Assembly (NCBI GenBank): GCA_012862575.1
Contig: BLSF01000032.1
Span: 310,001 to 374,000, forward strand
Origin: Parietichytrium sp. I65-24A
Taxonomy: Eukaryota > Sar > Bigyra > Thraustochytrida > Thraustochytriidae
Length of the DNA: 64,000 nt
Direction: 5' to 3'
Part shown: positions 33,101 through 45,400 of the stretch, piece after piece
Numbering within the stretch: the stretch's first letter is position 1
How the letters are laid out: each line of letters starts with the position of its first letter
Program-made: the position numbers and the translations under genes
Notes under the pieces: generated by a model
Databases searched by the model: none
The model's input: only the letters and a program-made list of their open reading frames with translations
What the model was told of the DNA's origin: nothing

Positions 33101-35924
33101 TCTTTCTTTGACTTTTTTCAGAGGAGTTTTGCAGTGGATTTAACAACTCCTACCGGTACTGTGTGGAAAAGCGCTGCTGGAAAAGGTAAAACAAGTATTC
33201 CTACAGAGTTTGTGAAGAGCGTACCTCAGCTTCAGAAGTAACCTAAAGCAAATCGTAAAGCGAACTTCCTTTAAAACTAGTGAATGAATCCCAGCTATAA
33301 ATGTCATACTGGTCAGCCTGATAGGGAGACCCTAACGGAGAATATTGAAATTAGAACGACTGGACTCCTATCCTGGCAATGGTTGATATATAAGCCAATC
33401 ATACAATTAGGATAGCGACGCGCAAAAAGAAATTTTCATTGTTAGTACTTATGATCTAACTATGTATTCCTTAAATTACTTTTTCTCGATTTCCATCGGG
33501 CACATAGCTTGGTACAGTAACTGCTCGGGAATCAGTAGCCTATATTATCTGGCATGAACGTTTAAGAGCTGGTCTTCACAAGCCGTGTGGATGCGAAGTT
33601 TAAAAGCAGCTTTTTGCATGGGAAAATGAGAGGGGGGTCCCTCGCAAATCAACTTGTGGTTCCCAAGAGAAACTGGCGATAGAACAAATGATTCCGAAAA
33701 GCTAGATGCCTTACAGGAGGCTCTTTGCTCTCTGTTTCTATTGTCAGGAGGAAAATAGAAATAAATACCACTTCAATAGTATTATCGCTAAGGAATGGGT
33801 GAGTGTTGCTGTGCACTCTTCCCCAGGGCCTTCTCTCAGTGACAATGTTCTTGCTATTAGAGCATCCAGACCGGTGCATTGATCAGCAACACGACACTAC
33901 TCGAAGTGTTATCGAGAGAGTAGCCTTCCTAGCTAGCTACACAGTGATTTGGCCTAAATGACTAAAATCCACTTGCACACTGACACACCAATGGAAGACG
34001 TCAATTCACAGTCAACGACAGTATTAGGTTTCAAAATATAAATATTTGCGGTGTTTGCAAGAAAGTAAATTGGCAACATTGGTATTAGTATGGGTTTTTG
34101 TATATACATACGACTCTCAAATAAACTTCAATGATTTCGATTTATGATGATGATCATGATCGTGATCGTGATCATGGAGAGGCATAACCTCTAGATTCTG
34201 AACTGAGAATTGCCAGCGAGTTCTGAATCCCGGTTTCAACTACATCCGTGCGGTGTGCTGATCCTCTGCAGTCTGACAGGCTCCACTTTCCAGAATTCCG
34301 AACTGAGACCACCGAGAGGAAAAGAGCTAGCTAGTTAGTAGAGAAACTTTGTTGTTACTGTAGCCCCACTAATACCCTACAAATACGCGAGAGCTGTGAG
34401 GCTGGCACAAGTACACTGACTGTGAGTACTGGTCACGGAGTGTTCGACCGTGGAGTGCGAGAAAACCATTAGCGCAACGCTGAGGAGAGAGCTTGCAAAA
34501 ATTTGTTTTCTTCGCGTGGGTACTGATTACTGAGAAATTTTTACAGTTTCCCTCTCACTTTTATCCAGGATGGATGGACGACCTCATTCAGAAGCCGCTC
34601 CGCAAAACGTGGCATTTCTCGTACCGGACTCGATGGCTCTGTCAAGGAGCATGTCACGCTCGCCGTTCTTTCCTTCGGCAATTCTTCTTCGCAATGCGAT
34701 ATGAGTTGTAATTGTTGTCGGGCTCTTGGAAATAAATCTTTGCGAAAGCGCTGGAAAATTGCGCATCAGCACAACCTAATTCGACCTGACTGGAAGTTGT
34801 CCCAAATTCTTCTGCATGAAGCAATTTTCCCATAGATCGCCTGTGCTTGTGTTAAGAGCACAAGGCAGTTCCTGATGCTTGCATCGTCCAAGTGCGGGCC
34901 CTATGTATTATAGTAGATTTACCTAGCCTCGGAAGAGAGCAGAACCTCCTATTCAGTGCTATAAGAAATTGCTGTAAGGGGAGCTGTGAATGTGAGGAGC
35001 AGGTTTTGAAGTCTATTTTTGAGAAGCAAAAAACAGACAACGCGCCGCCTGAGTAACATCGGCTAGTTTATTCAGTATGGGGCGCCAGAGCTTGACGCTT
35101 CAGCTGTGCGGTCTGTGGTGAGGGAAGGAGCAAAACAGGTTGTGAAGTGTGGCGAATCATTGCACTCACTGTCCCTCTCACGAACAGCTAAAGCCCCGGT
35201 ACCAGAGTACTCCCTAATGGAGGTCTAGCTGAAGATGAGTTCGAACTGTCTGTAGGCAATCTGTTGAAACTCGCCCCTCCTCTTATTTCAGATACTTCTA
35301 CTACAATCTCCTCCCTTCCGTTCTCCGGAGGCTCTGTCCGTGCACCTGATGCCTTCTAGTCCCGGCTAGCAGGCATCTATTCCTAACATCTGATTTGATA
35401 GTGTTCGAAATAGGAGGAATAGTAGAGGTCGCGCATCCGGAAAAGCTGGCTCGCTGCTCTGAAGAGCGGGGAGAAGGAAGGAGCCGCGATGCAAAACAAG
35501 TCGCAACCAACACCTACTCAGGCACTGCTGGAAAGAAAAGGAGGAGGGAGCTGCTCACAGCGCCAAGAAAAGGGCTCCTTCCCCTCCCAAATGAGCAGAG
35601 AAGAATTCAGAATATTTCAGAATTCAGAAATCCTCCTCATGGAACGAGAGACACACACACCCTCTCAGTCAGTGTAGCTCAACGCTGAGAGAGCGACCGC
35701 AAATGGAAATCTGGGAGAAGGCAGAACTGCGCGGGAGAAGGCAGGAGCCCTCGTTGTCAAGTACAAAGAGAGGGGGGGGGAAGGTAAGAAAATGACATAG
35801 AAACAGGAGAGAAACAACAAACAATTTTGCTCCGCTAGCAATGGCTACAGGAGGGAAAAAAGGGAAATGTAACCTTAGCTAAAGCAAATGATAAGGAACC
35901 CGTAGAGACAGCCGCTTCAGGGAA
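27163..35924. other. 8.8-kb gene desert upstream of AP2 gene 3
   Basis: I can support no gene here. Short open frames exist (27282-27611 on the minus strand, 28600-29259 on the plus strand) but lack a convincing start, motif or context. From 30400 to 34500 the sequence is AT-richer and almost without open frames. Short repeats: CTGGTA units near 28205, a duplicated TAATCCCAGTCTTGATGAAAG at 30714/30738 (24-bp period) and GATCATGATCGTGATCGTGA near 34150. Confidence 0.5.
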
Positions 35925-35998
35925 AAGGAAGGAGGGGGGAGAGGGAAAGAGAGAAAGAGAGAAAAAGAGAGAGAGAGAGAGAGAGGAAGAAAAAAGGG
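35925..35998 (+). promoter_or_regulatory. GA-rich tract upstream of AP2 gene 3
   Basis: About 75 nt of almost pure purine on the coding strand (GGAGGGGGG, then AGAGAGAG), 450-525 nt before the AP2 ATG. Confidence 0.45.
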
Positions 35999-36449
35999 GA
36001 ACAGAAACTAAGGAAAATCACCCGCCACCAACACCAATTCCACCAACACACCTACAACAGACGCGCAAGTGTGGGTGTCCGCGAACCGACCCATCCATCC
36101 TTCACTCTCCCGCTCGATTTCCCTCTCATCCGTGGTGTGGGCGCAGACCCGAAACTTTGCACGTTCCGCGAGTCAAATCCTCCATCCTCCATCTTGAATC
36201 CCGACGAACGACCACGACACTCTGTGACTTTGCTTGTTTCTTGCGTCTTGCGTCTTGAGTCTCTCCCTGCCAGTCTGTCTCGCGGGACGAATTGCGCACG
36301 GTGAGTGTGGCAGCCTGGGCGGAAAGGAGACAACCACGCTGGCCACTTTTGCTGCTCCGCAACGTGTTTGGCGGAGTTGTTGCTAGTGGTCTGCCGATAG
36401 ACAGACCCTGGCTGCCGCAAGACCGGGCGGGAACGTGGCTGGCTGGGAA

Positions 36450-38432
36450 ATGAACGGCTACGGGCACATGCCGACGATGGTCATGAGCAGCAGCAATAAC
36501 AATAGCAACTACAACGGAGGCGGCACACAGATGAACAACGGCATGATGAGCCAGTATCATCAACCGAACGGCGTGTCCGCTCCGCAGGTGTATGAATTTG
36601 CCGGAAATACGGCTGGCCATGGAGGCAAGTTTGCTGGATTCCAGCCAGCTTTGCCAGGACCCAATGCGTTCAACTTCATGGCGAACAACAAGCCCATGTT
36701 CATGCCCAGCGCGCCTAATAGCCAACAGCATACCGCTGGTGGTGCACAAACGACAAACTCTGGCGGTCCACAGACGAACACGTCCGGCCCGATGAACGGG
36801 TCGCCGAGTTTGGTGTCGAGCCAAAATCAGCAGAACAACATCAAGCAGATGACATCCATGCAATTCTTTCCGAATCAAACGGAACTGCTCTCGAACGCAA
36901 AGTTCAACGGCAGCAGCAACAACAACAGCAATAACAACAGCGGGAATGCTATCAATGACATGGGTCCCCAGCAGACCTTCTCTTCACAGTCCCACGATAA
37001 CACCCAGAACTCGCAGTCACAGATGCTCTACTTTAACCCCCAGTTCTCGCAAGGGATGAGCGGTACCGACAAAGGGAACCGTACTGATAGCAACAATATG
37101 CCTAGTGGCCTTCAAGGTCTCTACGTGCCCTCAAACAACAACAATGTTAATGGCGGACTCCAAGCGCCGCCCAACAACATGCAATTGCAGTCGCAACATC
37201 AACAGCAGCAGCCCAATTTCATGCCGACCCATCAGAGCACGCCACCACTCTCGTCCCATCAACAGACGCATTCGTCCTCTCAACAGCATCAACAACAGGG
37301 AAGTGGTAACGGCCAATCAAGCTCACCGCAGGTGCAGCAGCAGAGTCCGATCCAACAGAGCTCGGCTCCTCACAGTCAGTTACATCAGCCACAGCAACCA
37401 ATGCAATTCCAGCCATCGAATATGGGCCAGCAGCAATTTGTTCAAGTGCTCCCCACGTCGATGGCCGGCCAGCAACAAATGCATCCGCAGCATCAGATCG
37501 CCAATCCACAACAGTTCGGGCAGCATTTCCAGCAAGGTGTCCAGAACTTTAGGCCTCAGAATGCCACCATGAATGGCAACATGCCACCAATGGGAACCTA
37601 CTTTGTTGCGCCTCATCAGCAAATGTCTCAAGCGCCTACTAACATGGTTGCCAAGCCCGTCAATGGCGCGCCGCTCATGCACATGCCCCAAGCAAACACA
37701 GGACAAAATATCGTCTACGCAACTCAACCGGGCCAGACCCTTATGGCCGGGGGCATGTTCCATCCCAACGCCCCGGGAGCAATGCCCGTCCAAGTGCTCA
37801 GTTACAGCGCCCAGCATGGCTTCCCAGGTGCCGGGTACGTGTTACAAGGCGCGGATCCTGAGAAGCCGTACAGCTCCAAGTTTCGCGGCGTCTCTTGGCA
37901 TCGAAGGGATCGCAAGTGGCTCGCCAGGACCTGGATTAACGGCCGCATTGAGCACCTGGGCTGCTTCAAGTCGGAGGAAATGGCCGCTCTTGCCGTAGAC
38001 ATTCGCACGATTGAGCACTTCGGAGAGGAGTGCAAGGATCTCAACTTTCCTGACGCTAAGCAGAGAAACCACCTCAAAGAAAAATTTATAGAGAACGGGG
38101 AGTTCAAGCTTAGACCCAAAGATGCGCTGCTGAACCCGATACCGCGAACGAACCGACGCAACAAAGCTTCAAAGTCGCGCTCGCTCTCCGAGACCAACTC
38201 GGTAAACGCAAAGACATCGTCGCAGCCAGTTCTTGCTGCGTCCGCACTCAAGAGAAAAGCAGACGAATTGTCTTCTGGCTCTTCCAAGAGCTCGTCCGAA
38301 GATAGCAATGATGAGGGCACCAAGAACGGTATCGCTTCAAACAAAAAGCACAAGACTCCGCCAAGCCCAAACTCGTCTGGTTCATGGTCTGGCAGTAGGC
38401 TTTCTGTCAACACGGACGAAATCTCGAGCTAG
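36450..38432 (+). CDS. AP2-domain transcription factor 3 (single AP2, Gln/Asn/Met-rich N-terminus)
   Basis: A 660-aa protein, the largest of the three AP2 factors here. The first 460 residues are Gln, Asn, Ser, Pro and Met-rich without long pure tracts; codons are mixed CAA/CAG. The single AP2 domain lies at about 475-540 (SKFRGVSWHRRDRKWLART, then RIEHLGCFKSEEMAALAVD, ending LNFP). It is followed by the shared extension (HLKEKFIENGEFKLRPK), a basic stretch (RTNRRNKASKSRS) and a Ser/Glu/Asp-rich tail with a second basic patch (SNKKHKTP). The domain is closest to that of gene 1. It is presumably a nuclear sequence-specific regulator. The ATG at 36450 was chosen because the only earlier start-like codon in frame is a GTG at 36435. 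Confidence 0.93.
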   Translation: MNGYGHMPTMVMSSSNNNSNYNGGGTQMNNGMMSQYHQPNGVSAPQVYEFAGNTAGHGGKFAGFQPALPGPNAFNFMANNKPMFMPSAPNSQQHTAGGAQTTNSGGPQTNTSGPMNGSPSLVSSQNQQNNIKQMTSMQFFPNQTELLSNAKFNGSSNNNSNNNSGNAINDMGPQQTFSSQSHDNTQNSQSQMLYFNPQFSQGMSGTDKGNRTDSNNMPSGLQGLYVPSNNNNVNGGLQAPPNNMQLQSQHQQQQPNFMPTHQSTPPLSSHQQTHSSSQQHQQQGSGNGQSSSPQVQQQSPIQQSSAPHSQLHQPQQPMQFQPSNMGQQQFVQVLPTSMAGQQQMHPQHQIANPQQFGQHFQQGVQNFRPQNATMNGNMPPMGTYFVAPHQQMSQAPTNMVAKPVNGAPLMHMPQANTGQNIVYATQPGQTLMAGGMFHPNAPGAMPVQVLSYSAQHGFPGAGYVLQGADPEKPYSSKFRGVSWHRRDRKWLARTWINGRIEHLGCFKSEEMAALAVDIRTIEHFGEECKDLNFPDAKQRNHLKEKFIENGEFKLRPKDALLNPIPRTNRRNKASKSRSLSETNSVNAKTSSQPVLAASALKRKADELSSGSSKSSSEDSNDEGTKNGIASNKKHKTPPSPNSSGSWSGSRLSVNTDEISS

Positions 38433-39167
38433 TCGACCCAGGGGAAACGGGTAAACTTCCGCCCCGAACAACCACAACACCACTACCCCGCGCCAAGACT
38501 GCCAAGAAACGAAAAGGGAGCCGAAGGGCATTCGGATCCCGACATCGAATCACCTGTCTTTTACAAATTTGCTTTGACTCATCTCTCACTAGGCGCCCTC
38601 TCTTCGCCAAAAAAATTGCCGACTCCTGCTCAACCCACCCAGAGCCTTTGTTTGACCCCGGCGCCCAGTGTTAAGAGACACTTTTCCTCTCCAACTGAAT
38701 CTACTGACCTATTTTGCTTCTTTCAACCTCTTTCCTCTCTTTTCTTCTCTTCACTGTGAAAACGGGACTGCTGCTGCACGCTGCTGCTGCCAAAACCATT
38801 TGCATTCACAGTGTCATGTCAGTCAGTGCCACTCTCGGAGTTTCGCATATCCGAAAGTTGTTCTAGACCATTCTAGACCCTCGTTACAGACACCATCTTT
38901 ATCTTGCCGTAGTAGTCGGCATGAAGTCATACGCATTTACGAATAACTTATACGAATACGAATAGGTTTTGCACTTAGTTGAAATGACCTTCTCTTATAG
39001 TGATTCCTAATGAAGTATATTCATGTGGACTAGTAGTAGTACACTACACTGTCCACTCAGAGTCAGTACTCATACCCAAGGAAAAGAGTGTATAAAATAA
39101 AATTAGAAGAAAAATTAGAATTCAGAATTCATGTGTAATGGCAGATGGGATGGTACATGGCGCACCC
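38433..39167. other. Convergent intergenic region
   Basis: 3' ends of AP2 gene 3 (+) and the TCP11-family gene (-). AT-rich with TATACGAATACGAATA-like short repeats near 38945. No gene seen. Confidence 0.55.
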
Positions 39168-40826
39168 TCACTGCAAAGCAAGCACTTCCTTGTAAGCGGC
39201 CCCGTGAATGGCTAAATCCCGATTCGCAAAAGCCATGATCGAATCGACAAACTGATTGACGATAGTCGCAAGAGGAAGTAAATCAATCGCGCGGAGCTGC
39301 TGTTGAACGAGGGAGCGGTCTTTTCTGTTTGGCACAACGAGACCGATGATGATCGTTCGCAACCGCGTGCTAACGATTTGGAAGGTTCTCTCACTCCCCA
39401 AGCTTTTCAAGTCAAGGCCTTTCGCTAGCATGTTTCTCAAAGTGTCCTCGTCGATGCCTTGAAGAGCTTCGTGACGCTTCACGCACTCGATGACAGCGTC
39501 CAGAAGCATGCGGGACTCGGTCGCGGCACCAATACGGGCGATGATAGTCTTGCCATCCTGCCCAGAATCAGCCGGGTTTCCGAGCCCCGGTGCTGGTCCA
39601 TCCGACATGTTGGTCACGGAATATCGATTCAAGTCTGCGTGAAGGATCTCCAGGACCTCGGTCAGCATCTGAGCTGAGCTGCCTGGCACAACTTGCCGAA
39701 GGCGGAGCAAGACGTATGCAGTCCTCCAAAGCTTGCGAGCGGTTGCAAAGAGCCCTTGCACGGAGAACATCTCGGACTCCATCGTCTCCGGAATAGGCAC
39801 CTCTCTTTGATGTGGGAATTCGTCCTCGTCGAATCGCTCGAGATGGAAGATGCCTCCCGGAAGAATCAGCTCCAACACGCCTACTCTTTGAAGCTCCGGG
39901 ATCGGAGGATAGCCCTGTTCCGACTGAGCTCGCACAAGCTCACGAATCTCGCCCGACCACTTTTCAAGCCTCACAAATCCAGTTTTCCTCTCCGCTCTCC
40001 ACTTGTCTTCAAACTTCTGCCTAAAACGGTCAGTCCCCTCCTCTTTCACCATCGGGGCAATGACTCGCAAATACGCGTTTGCCGAGTCGATCGAGATGAG
40101 ATCAAGCTTCTCGTGCGCAAAGTCTATCAGGTCGCGAATGCTGTGCACGCGCTCCTCCAAAGTTGTGGCCAGGCCCACTTTCCTCACAAACTCGGCATAC
40201 CAAGCATTCGTGACATGATTTCTTGCCGGCGCCTCAAGCAGGCGGATTCGCGCAACAATGAACTCAGCCAGCGGCATCAGATTAAGACTCATCAGAGCGT
40301 CTTTACCCTGCGCGTCAAGCTGTTGTCTCACGAGCGCAACATCAAGGACCTCGTCCACCTCCCTGCGTAGATCCTGCCTGTTTGGCGTCACCTCCTTGAT
40401 TCTCTCGGACACCTCTTCCAATAGACCCAGCAGTTTATCGAACTCGCCCTTGCGCACGTCCTCCAAAATGTCCGCCCAAAGCCTGTTCAGAAACACCATG
40501 CGAAGCTTCTCCATACCGTCGTTGCCATCCTTCTCAGTGGGGATCTGGTACTCCGGGTCCGCGAGCAGCTTTCTGCGCAAAAGACCGTCCACGTCCGCGT
40601 TGTCTTGCCTCTCTGAGCCAGCTTTTACCGGTCCCGGTCCCGACGCCGACGCCCCAGTCGCATCGGAGGATTTAGCAAACGTTCCCGAAATGCCGCCTGA
40701 TGACGATGCCAATGACGATTTAGGAGCACGGGAGCGAGAGCGGCGAGCGATCTGTATGAGGCCAAGGCAAACAACGCCGGCGCCGAGAGCAACCAAGCCC
40801 AGTGCAGCTGCCTGAGGGGCACGCAT
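39168..40826 (-). CDS. TCP11/SOK1-family protein with N-terminal membrane anchor
   Basis: A 552-aa protein. After the start, residues 5-28 form a hydrophobic helix (AALGLVALGAGVVCLGLIQI) followed by RRSRSR, a signal-anchor pattern. A Ser/Gly/Ala-rich linker leads into the Tcp11 domain (about 100-545). Family features include LWADILEDVRKGEFDKLLGL, the LRREVDEVLDVALVRQQ block, and AEFIVARIRLLEAPARN. Family members are linked to cAMP/PKA signalling in yeast (SOK1) and to sperm function in mammals; the biochemical activity is not established, so no reaction is assigned. The anchor is unusual for this mostly soluble family and would tether the domain to a membrane. The ATG at 40826 is clear and the frame is unbroken. 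It is divergent from XRN1 with 1.6 kb between the starts. Confidence 0.85.
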   Translation of the reverse strand: MRAPQAAALGLVALGAGVVCLGLIQIARRSRSRAPKSSLASSSGGISGTFAKSSDATGASASGPGPVKAGSERQDNADVDGLLRRKLLADPEYQIPTEKDGNDGMEKLRMVFLNRLWADILEDVRKGEFDKLLGLLEEVSERIKEVTPNRQDLRREVDEVLDVALVRQQLDAQGKDALMSLNLMPLAEFIVARIRLLEAPARNHVTNAWYAEFVRKVGLATTLEERVHSIRDLIDFAHEKLDLISIDSANAYLRVIAPMVKEEGTDRFRQKFEDKWRAERKTGFVRLEKWSGEIRELVRAQSEQGYPPIPELQRVGVLELILPGGIFHLERFDEDEFPHQREVPIPETMESEMFSVQGLFATARKLWRTAYVLLRLRQVVPGSSAQMLTEVLEILHADLNRYSVTNMSDGPAPGLGNPADSGQDGKTIIARIGAATESRMLLDAVIECVKRHEALQGIDEDTLRNMLAKGLDLKSLGSERTFQIVSTRLRTIIIGLVVPNRKDRSLVQQQLRAIDLLPLATIVNQFVDSIMAFANRDLAIHGAAYKEVLALQ

Positions 40827-42438
40827 TCTTGCTCACTCAATACTCAATACTCAATACTAACAATGCGAACACTCAACTATCCCAACGCTCGCCTTTTCAC
40901 AACGTAAACCGCAGCGCCACAACGCCACAATGCCGCAAAGAGTCGTTGATGTTTGAATGCAGTATGGATGTATGAATGTATGGATGTATGCGCGTTTTTA
41001 TGTGTGCAGCTTTGAAACTATCAAAATCTCTCCTGCGAGATAATGTGCGCAGGCAGATAGATGTTTTCCACTCGTAGATTTTTTGGAGAGTGAGTGCGTG
41101 AGAGCAAATGTCAAACTGTTACGGGGCCCTTAGCTCAATGCGTGGCTCGATCAAATTAAGGCTGAACTAATTGATTCCTATGAGTACATACACTTTGTAC
41201 TTCACTTACATAGTCAAGGTGTCCTCGCGGACACTCTGTGTTCGTCGGTGTTTCTTCGGATCCTGTCAACAAACGACTTAACACAGTTCATTAGTGAAAT
41301 CGCTGGTTGATGTCATAGTTGATGTAAAGAATCGCTTCCTTGTTCGCTAGCTGAAAGGCTACGTTGCAGGAAGTAAGACGTGGACACCGTTTTGTAAGAG
41401 TCAAGTTTTTCTACGTATGTTCCCATAAACCCGGGATAGTACTAAATTCGCTTGGAACGAGGAGAACATTCATATCCATGACATCATGACGATGACGTCA
41501 TATCTCTGCGAACAACGAACACAACGAATACAACGAACACTTCTCCTTCACGAACAAGGAGTAGTTCTCAAGGAACCACAACGATCTTTCAGTGAACAAG
41601 CGATCGCTCCTCCCTTTCTTACCACGTTCCTAAACATGTTCTACCCTTCACCAACTTTGTGCTAAGTGACCTAGGCCGGCACCGATCGTTAGCGGAACGT
41701 TGGTGTGCGGCTATTGAAATCCCTACGAGTCCGCCGACTCCCGTCTGCCCACAACCAGCCTCACAAAGACTGAGAGAGAAAAGGAGAGTGCTGCGAGAGA
41801 CGTACGTGCGGAACAGAGGAACATTCCTCGAGTACGTGCGCGCAAGTGAGGGGAAGCGGGGAGAGAGCGACAGAGAGAAACGTAGGAAGAGAGTGAGAGA
41901 TTTTGTGAGTGAGTGAGTGAGTGAGAAAGGAAGCAACAAGAGCCTCCCTCTGGCAAAGAGCGGGAGTGGGGAAACTGCCCTTACAAGCTCGGAACGAGCT
42001 GGGAACGAGCTGGGAACGCGCTTGGAACGATCGAGGAACGTGCGCGGACGACAAGGCAAGGCAAAGCGAGAAAGAGAGAGAGAAGGAAAAAAAGAAAGAA
42101 AGAAAGAGAAGAGAGATCTGTAAGTGCGTGATTGAATGAGAGAAGAGAGAGGGAAACAGTCTCCAAATGCCAAATGCAATGTGTCGTGGCACATGAAACG
42201 AGCAGATCTCTGTGCGAAATGATAGTTGTCGCTGAGAAAAGAAAAGAAAAAGAACATTTTTTAGGGAAGAGAAGCGCCCTGGGTTGCGTTTGAAGAGATT
42301 GCGGCTGTGACTGACTGATTTGGGCGCTGGCTTGGAACTTTTGTATATGTAAATTGCAGTCAGCTTTGATTGCAGGAGAATATTTGCGGCAAAGAGAAAC
42401 AGCGCGGATAGAGATAGTGTAGCAGCAACCGGGGAAGA
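40827..42438. promoter_or_regulatory. Divergent promoter region of the TCP11-family gene and XRN1
   Basis: 1.6 kb between two divergent starts. ACTCAAT triplet repeats (40840-40860) abut the TCP11-family start. ACGAACACAACGAATACA repeats lie near 41512-41540, GTGAG repeats near 41905-41930, and GGGAACGAGCT repeats near 41995-42020. A GA-rich tract (42060-42118) leads into XRN1. No gene in it. Confidence 0.5.
42060..42118 (+). promoter_or_regulatory. GA-rich tract upstream of XRN1
   Basis: Nearly pure purine on the coding strand (GAGAAAGAGAGAG, then AAAGAAAGAAAG), 320-380 nt before the XRN1 ATG. Confidence 0.45.
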
Positions 42439-45400
42439 ATGGGTGTGCCAAAATTCTATCGATGGCTCTCGGAGCGATATCCTTTGGTGAACCAAAAGAT
42501 TGGCAAGGATACGCAATTCTTGCCCAAGTTTGACAACATGTATCTGGATATGAACGGAATTATCCACAACTGCACGCACCCAAATGACCAGGATGTGACC
42601 AGCAAGATCTCCATGGAGCAGATGGTGAAGGGCATGTTCTCTTACGTGGACCGCATGGTGCACATCGTCAGACCGCAAAAGGTTCTTGTTCTGGCTGTGG
42701 ATGGTTGCGCACCGCGCGCAAAGATGAACCAGCAGCGATCTCGCCGCTTTGCCAGCGCCAAAGAGAGACGCGAAGGGCTGGAGAAAGCGTTGAAGGAGAA
42801 GACTATGACAGAGGAGGAAGTCAAGGATCAGTTTGACTCTAACTGCATTACACCGGGCACCGAGTTCATGGAGCAGGTGAGCAGACACTTTCAGTACTTC
42901 GTTCGGCTCAAGATCAAAGAAGATCCTCTCTGGAGAAAATTGAAGGTAATCTACTCTGGACATGATGTTCCTGGAGAAGGAGAGCATAAAATCATGGACT
43001 ACATCAGGCACACGAGGATGCAGCCTGGTTACGACCCAAACACGCGACACTGCCTGTGCGGTTTGGATGCTGACCTCATTATGCTTGGCCTTGCGTCCCA
43101 CGAGCCTCATTTCGCCCTGCTCAGAGAAGAAGTTGACTTTAGCGGCGGCAGGAACAAGAAAGGTGGTGGCGCCTCCAAAGAAGTCAAAAAGCAAATTGAA
43201 CAGGATAAATGGGAGTTGCTACATCTGAGCGCACTACGGCAGTACTTGGAGCTCGAGTTCAGCTCCGTCGCGATTCCCTTTGGATTCAACTTGGAAAGGA
43301 TCATTGATGATTGGGTACTCCTCGTGATGCTTGTTGGAAATGATTTTCTGCCTCACCTGCCTACCCTGAGCATTGCGGAGGGTGGGCTTGATGATCTCAT
43401 GATGGAGTACAAGAACGCGCTTTCTACACTTGCCGGCTATTTAACAGAAGGAGGCAAAGTGCACTTTGATCGCCTGGAAGTGATGTTGGGGACCATCGCT
43501 TCTCGCGAAGAGAAAGTTTTTCAAAAGCGCGTCGCGGACCAGAGAAAGCAAGACCGTAGAGCGGAACGCTTCCATCGGGAGGAGGCGCCCGATGAAGAAT
43601 CTTCTGACGTTGATGGGGCGCCAGGCGCTGAATCTCACGCCTCCCCCTCCCTCGATGTCACGGAGTTCAGCAGTTTCACGGACAAGTACTATGTAGAGAA
43701 ATTCGGCATCTCTCGGGATGACAAGGAGATCATCGACAAAGTTGTCTTTTCGTATATTGAAGGTATTCAGTGGTGCTATCTCTATTACTATCAAGGTGTG
43801 CAGAGCTGGACCTGGTTTTTTCCATTCCATTACGCTCCGCTCGCTTCAGACATGAGGGATCTCACTAGGTTCAACGTGGTTTTGAAGAAAGGCAAGCCCT
43901 TTCTACCATTCATGCAGCTGCTCAGCTGTCTGCCATCGGACTCTGCGAAATTCCTCCCCACCTGCTACCGCGAGCTTATGACCTTGAACACCTCCCCTTT
44001 GCACGAGTTTTACCCGCGAGAGTTTAAAGTCGACATGAATGGAAAGCGCAACAGCTGGGAAGGCGTCAATCTGCTTCCTTTTATCGATGAGAGACGACTA
44101 GTCGAAGCTGTCGAAAAGTTCTGTCCTCCGTCAAAGTTGACAGAAGCGGAACTCAACCGCAACAGCTTCGGCCACGAGATTGTTTTTCAGCTGGACACCT
44201 CCAATACTTCGACTGTGCCATCATCTTTTCCAGATGCCGGTCTTGCAGACATTGTGGTGTGTCAAACGTCTGCGAAAAGATTTCTCTTGCCTCCCATGGA
44301 GAAGTTTGTTCCTGATCTCTTGCCTGGAACCGTTGCTGATGGACAGTATCCGGGTGACCCGCAATTGATCAAAGCTCTGAACCTTCGCTCTGATACGCCG
44401 AGCGCGCTGGAAAAAGCTCGCGTCTATGTTTTCAGCCGCGAGTCCGCTAAAGAGAGCCTCATCGTCAAAGTCCGCGAGCCCGGCTATGAAAGGCTGGGCG
44501 AGGCTGCTGTACAAGCTGCGGTACAAGCCGCGCATGCGGCCGAAGACAGCCCCGCAACTCCTTTCGTAGCAGCTCTCTTGGCTTACCAGAACACCTTGAA
44601 AGATAGAGTCACTGTGTGGGTCAACTATCCTTACCTACGCGAAGCCCAGGTTGTCGCCGTCGCCGATGGCTCAAATGTTTTTCGCTTGTTCGAGCAAAAG
44701 CGCAAGCAATTCATATTCTCAAGTGAGCCCCAGACAGAATACGACGCAGAAAACTTTTTCCAGGATGCTGAAAGAGCCGAGAACGTTGCTTTGCATGGTT
44801 GCAAAGCTGTGGGAACTGGAGGGGTGCAAATTGGAGAGGTTGAAGTGATGCTCAAGGTGCGTCCACTGATTGGAATGGACGTCGACATTAGCACGGGAGC
44901 TACCACCCAAATCTTCTCTGAATCCGAGACCTGGGTTCCAAGTCAACTTGTTTGCCTTTTGAACCCTGCCAGAGATCCGCGCTTTGAACCCCGCCCGCCG
45001 AAGCCTCTAAACAAAAGATTCCCTGAATCGTCCAAAATTATGTGTCTTCAAAAGGTAGGGTATGGCTTAGTTGGCACCGTTGTCGGGTACGAAAATGACA
45101 CCCTCCTCAAAGCCGAGTTTAAGCAGATGCCGCCCCAGATCCCACCGTTCGGCCATACGATCGCATCTTCTATCACTGATCAATACATCAGCAGCTACAA
45201 GGCGGCGAAGCATTTCGGAATTGACCCTAGCACCCTTGGCAAAATTTCTGGCTCCGTTCGAATTCGTCCTGGGCGTCTCGACATTGGGCTCAATCTGAAG
45301 GTCGGCAGAAACTCTGTCATCCCTGGTTACGTTCGCTCAAGGCAAAACGAATCCAACAAACCTGCGTGGTCGACTGGTGAAAGCCTAACTGTTATCAGCG

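Noticed and set aside
36126-36878. 250-codon minus-strand frame over AP2 gene 3
   Set aside because: Antisense of the Gln/Asn-rich coding region; His/Val/Ala bias is what such a shadow gives.
41761-43194. 477-codon open frame on the minus strand over the XRN1 start
   Set aside because: Its first part is the exact antisense of the conserved XRN1 catalytic domain, and the rest crosses the GA-rich upstream tract as Ser/Leu/Phe low complexity. No family features.
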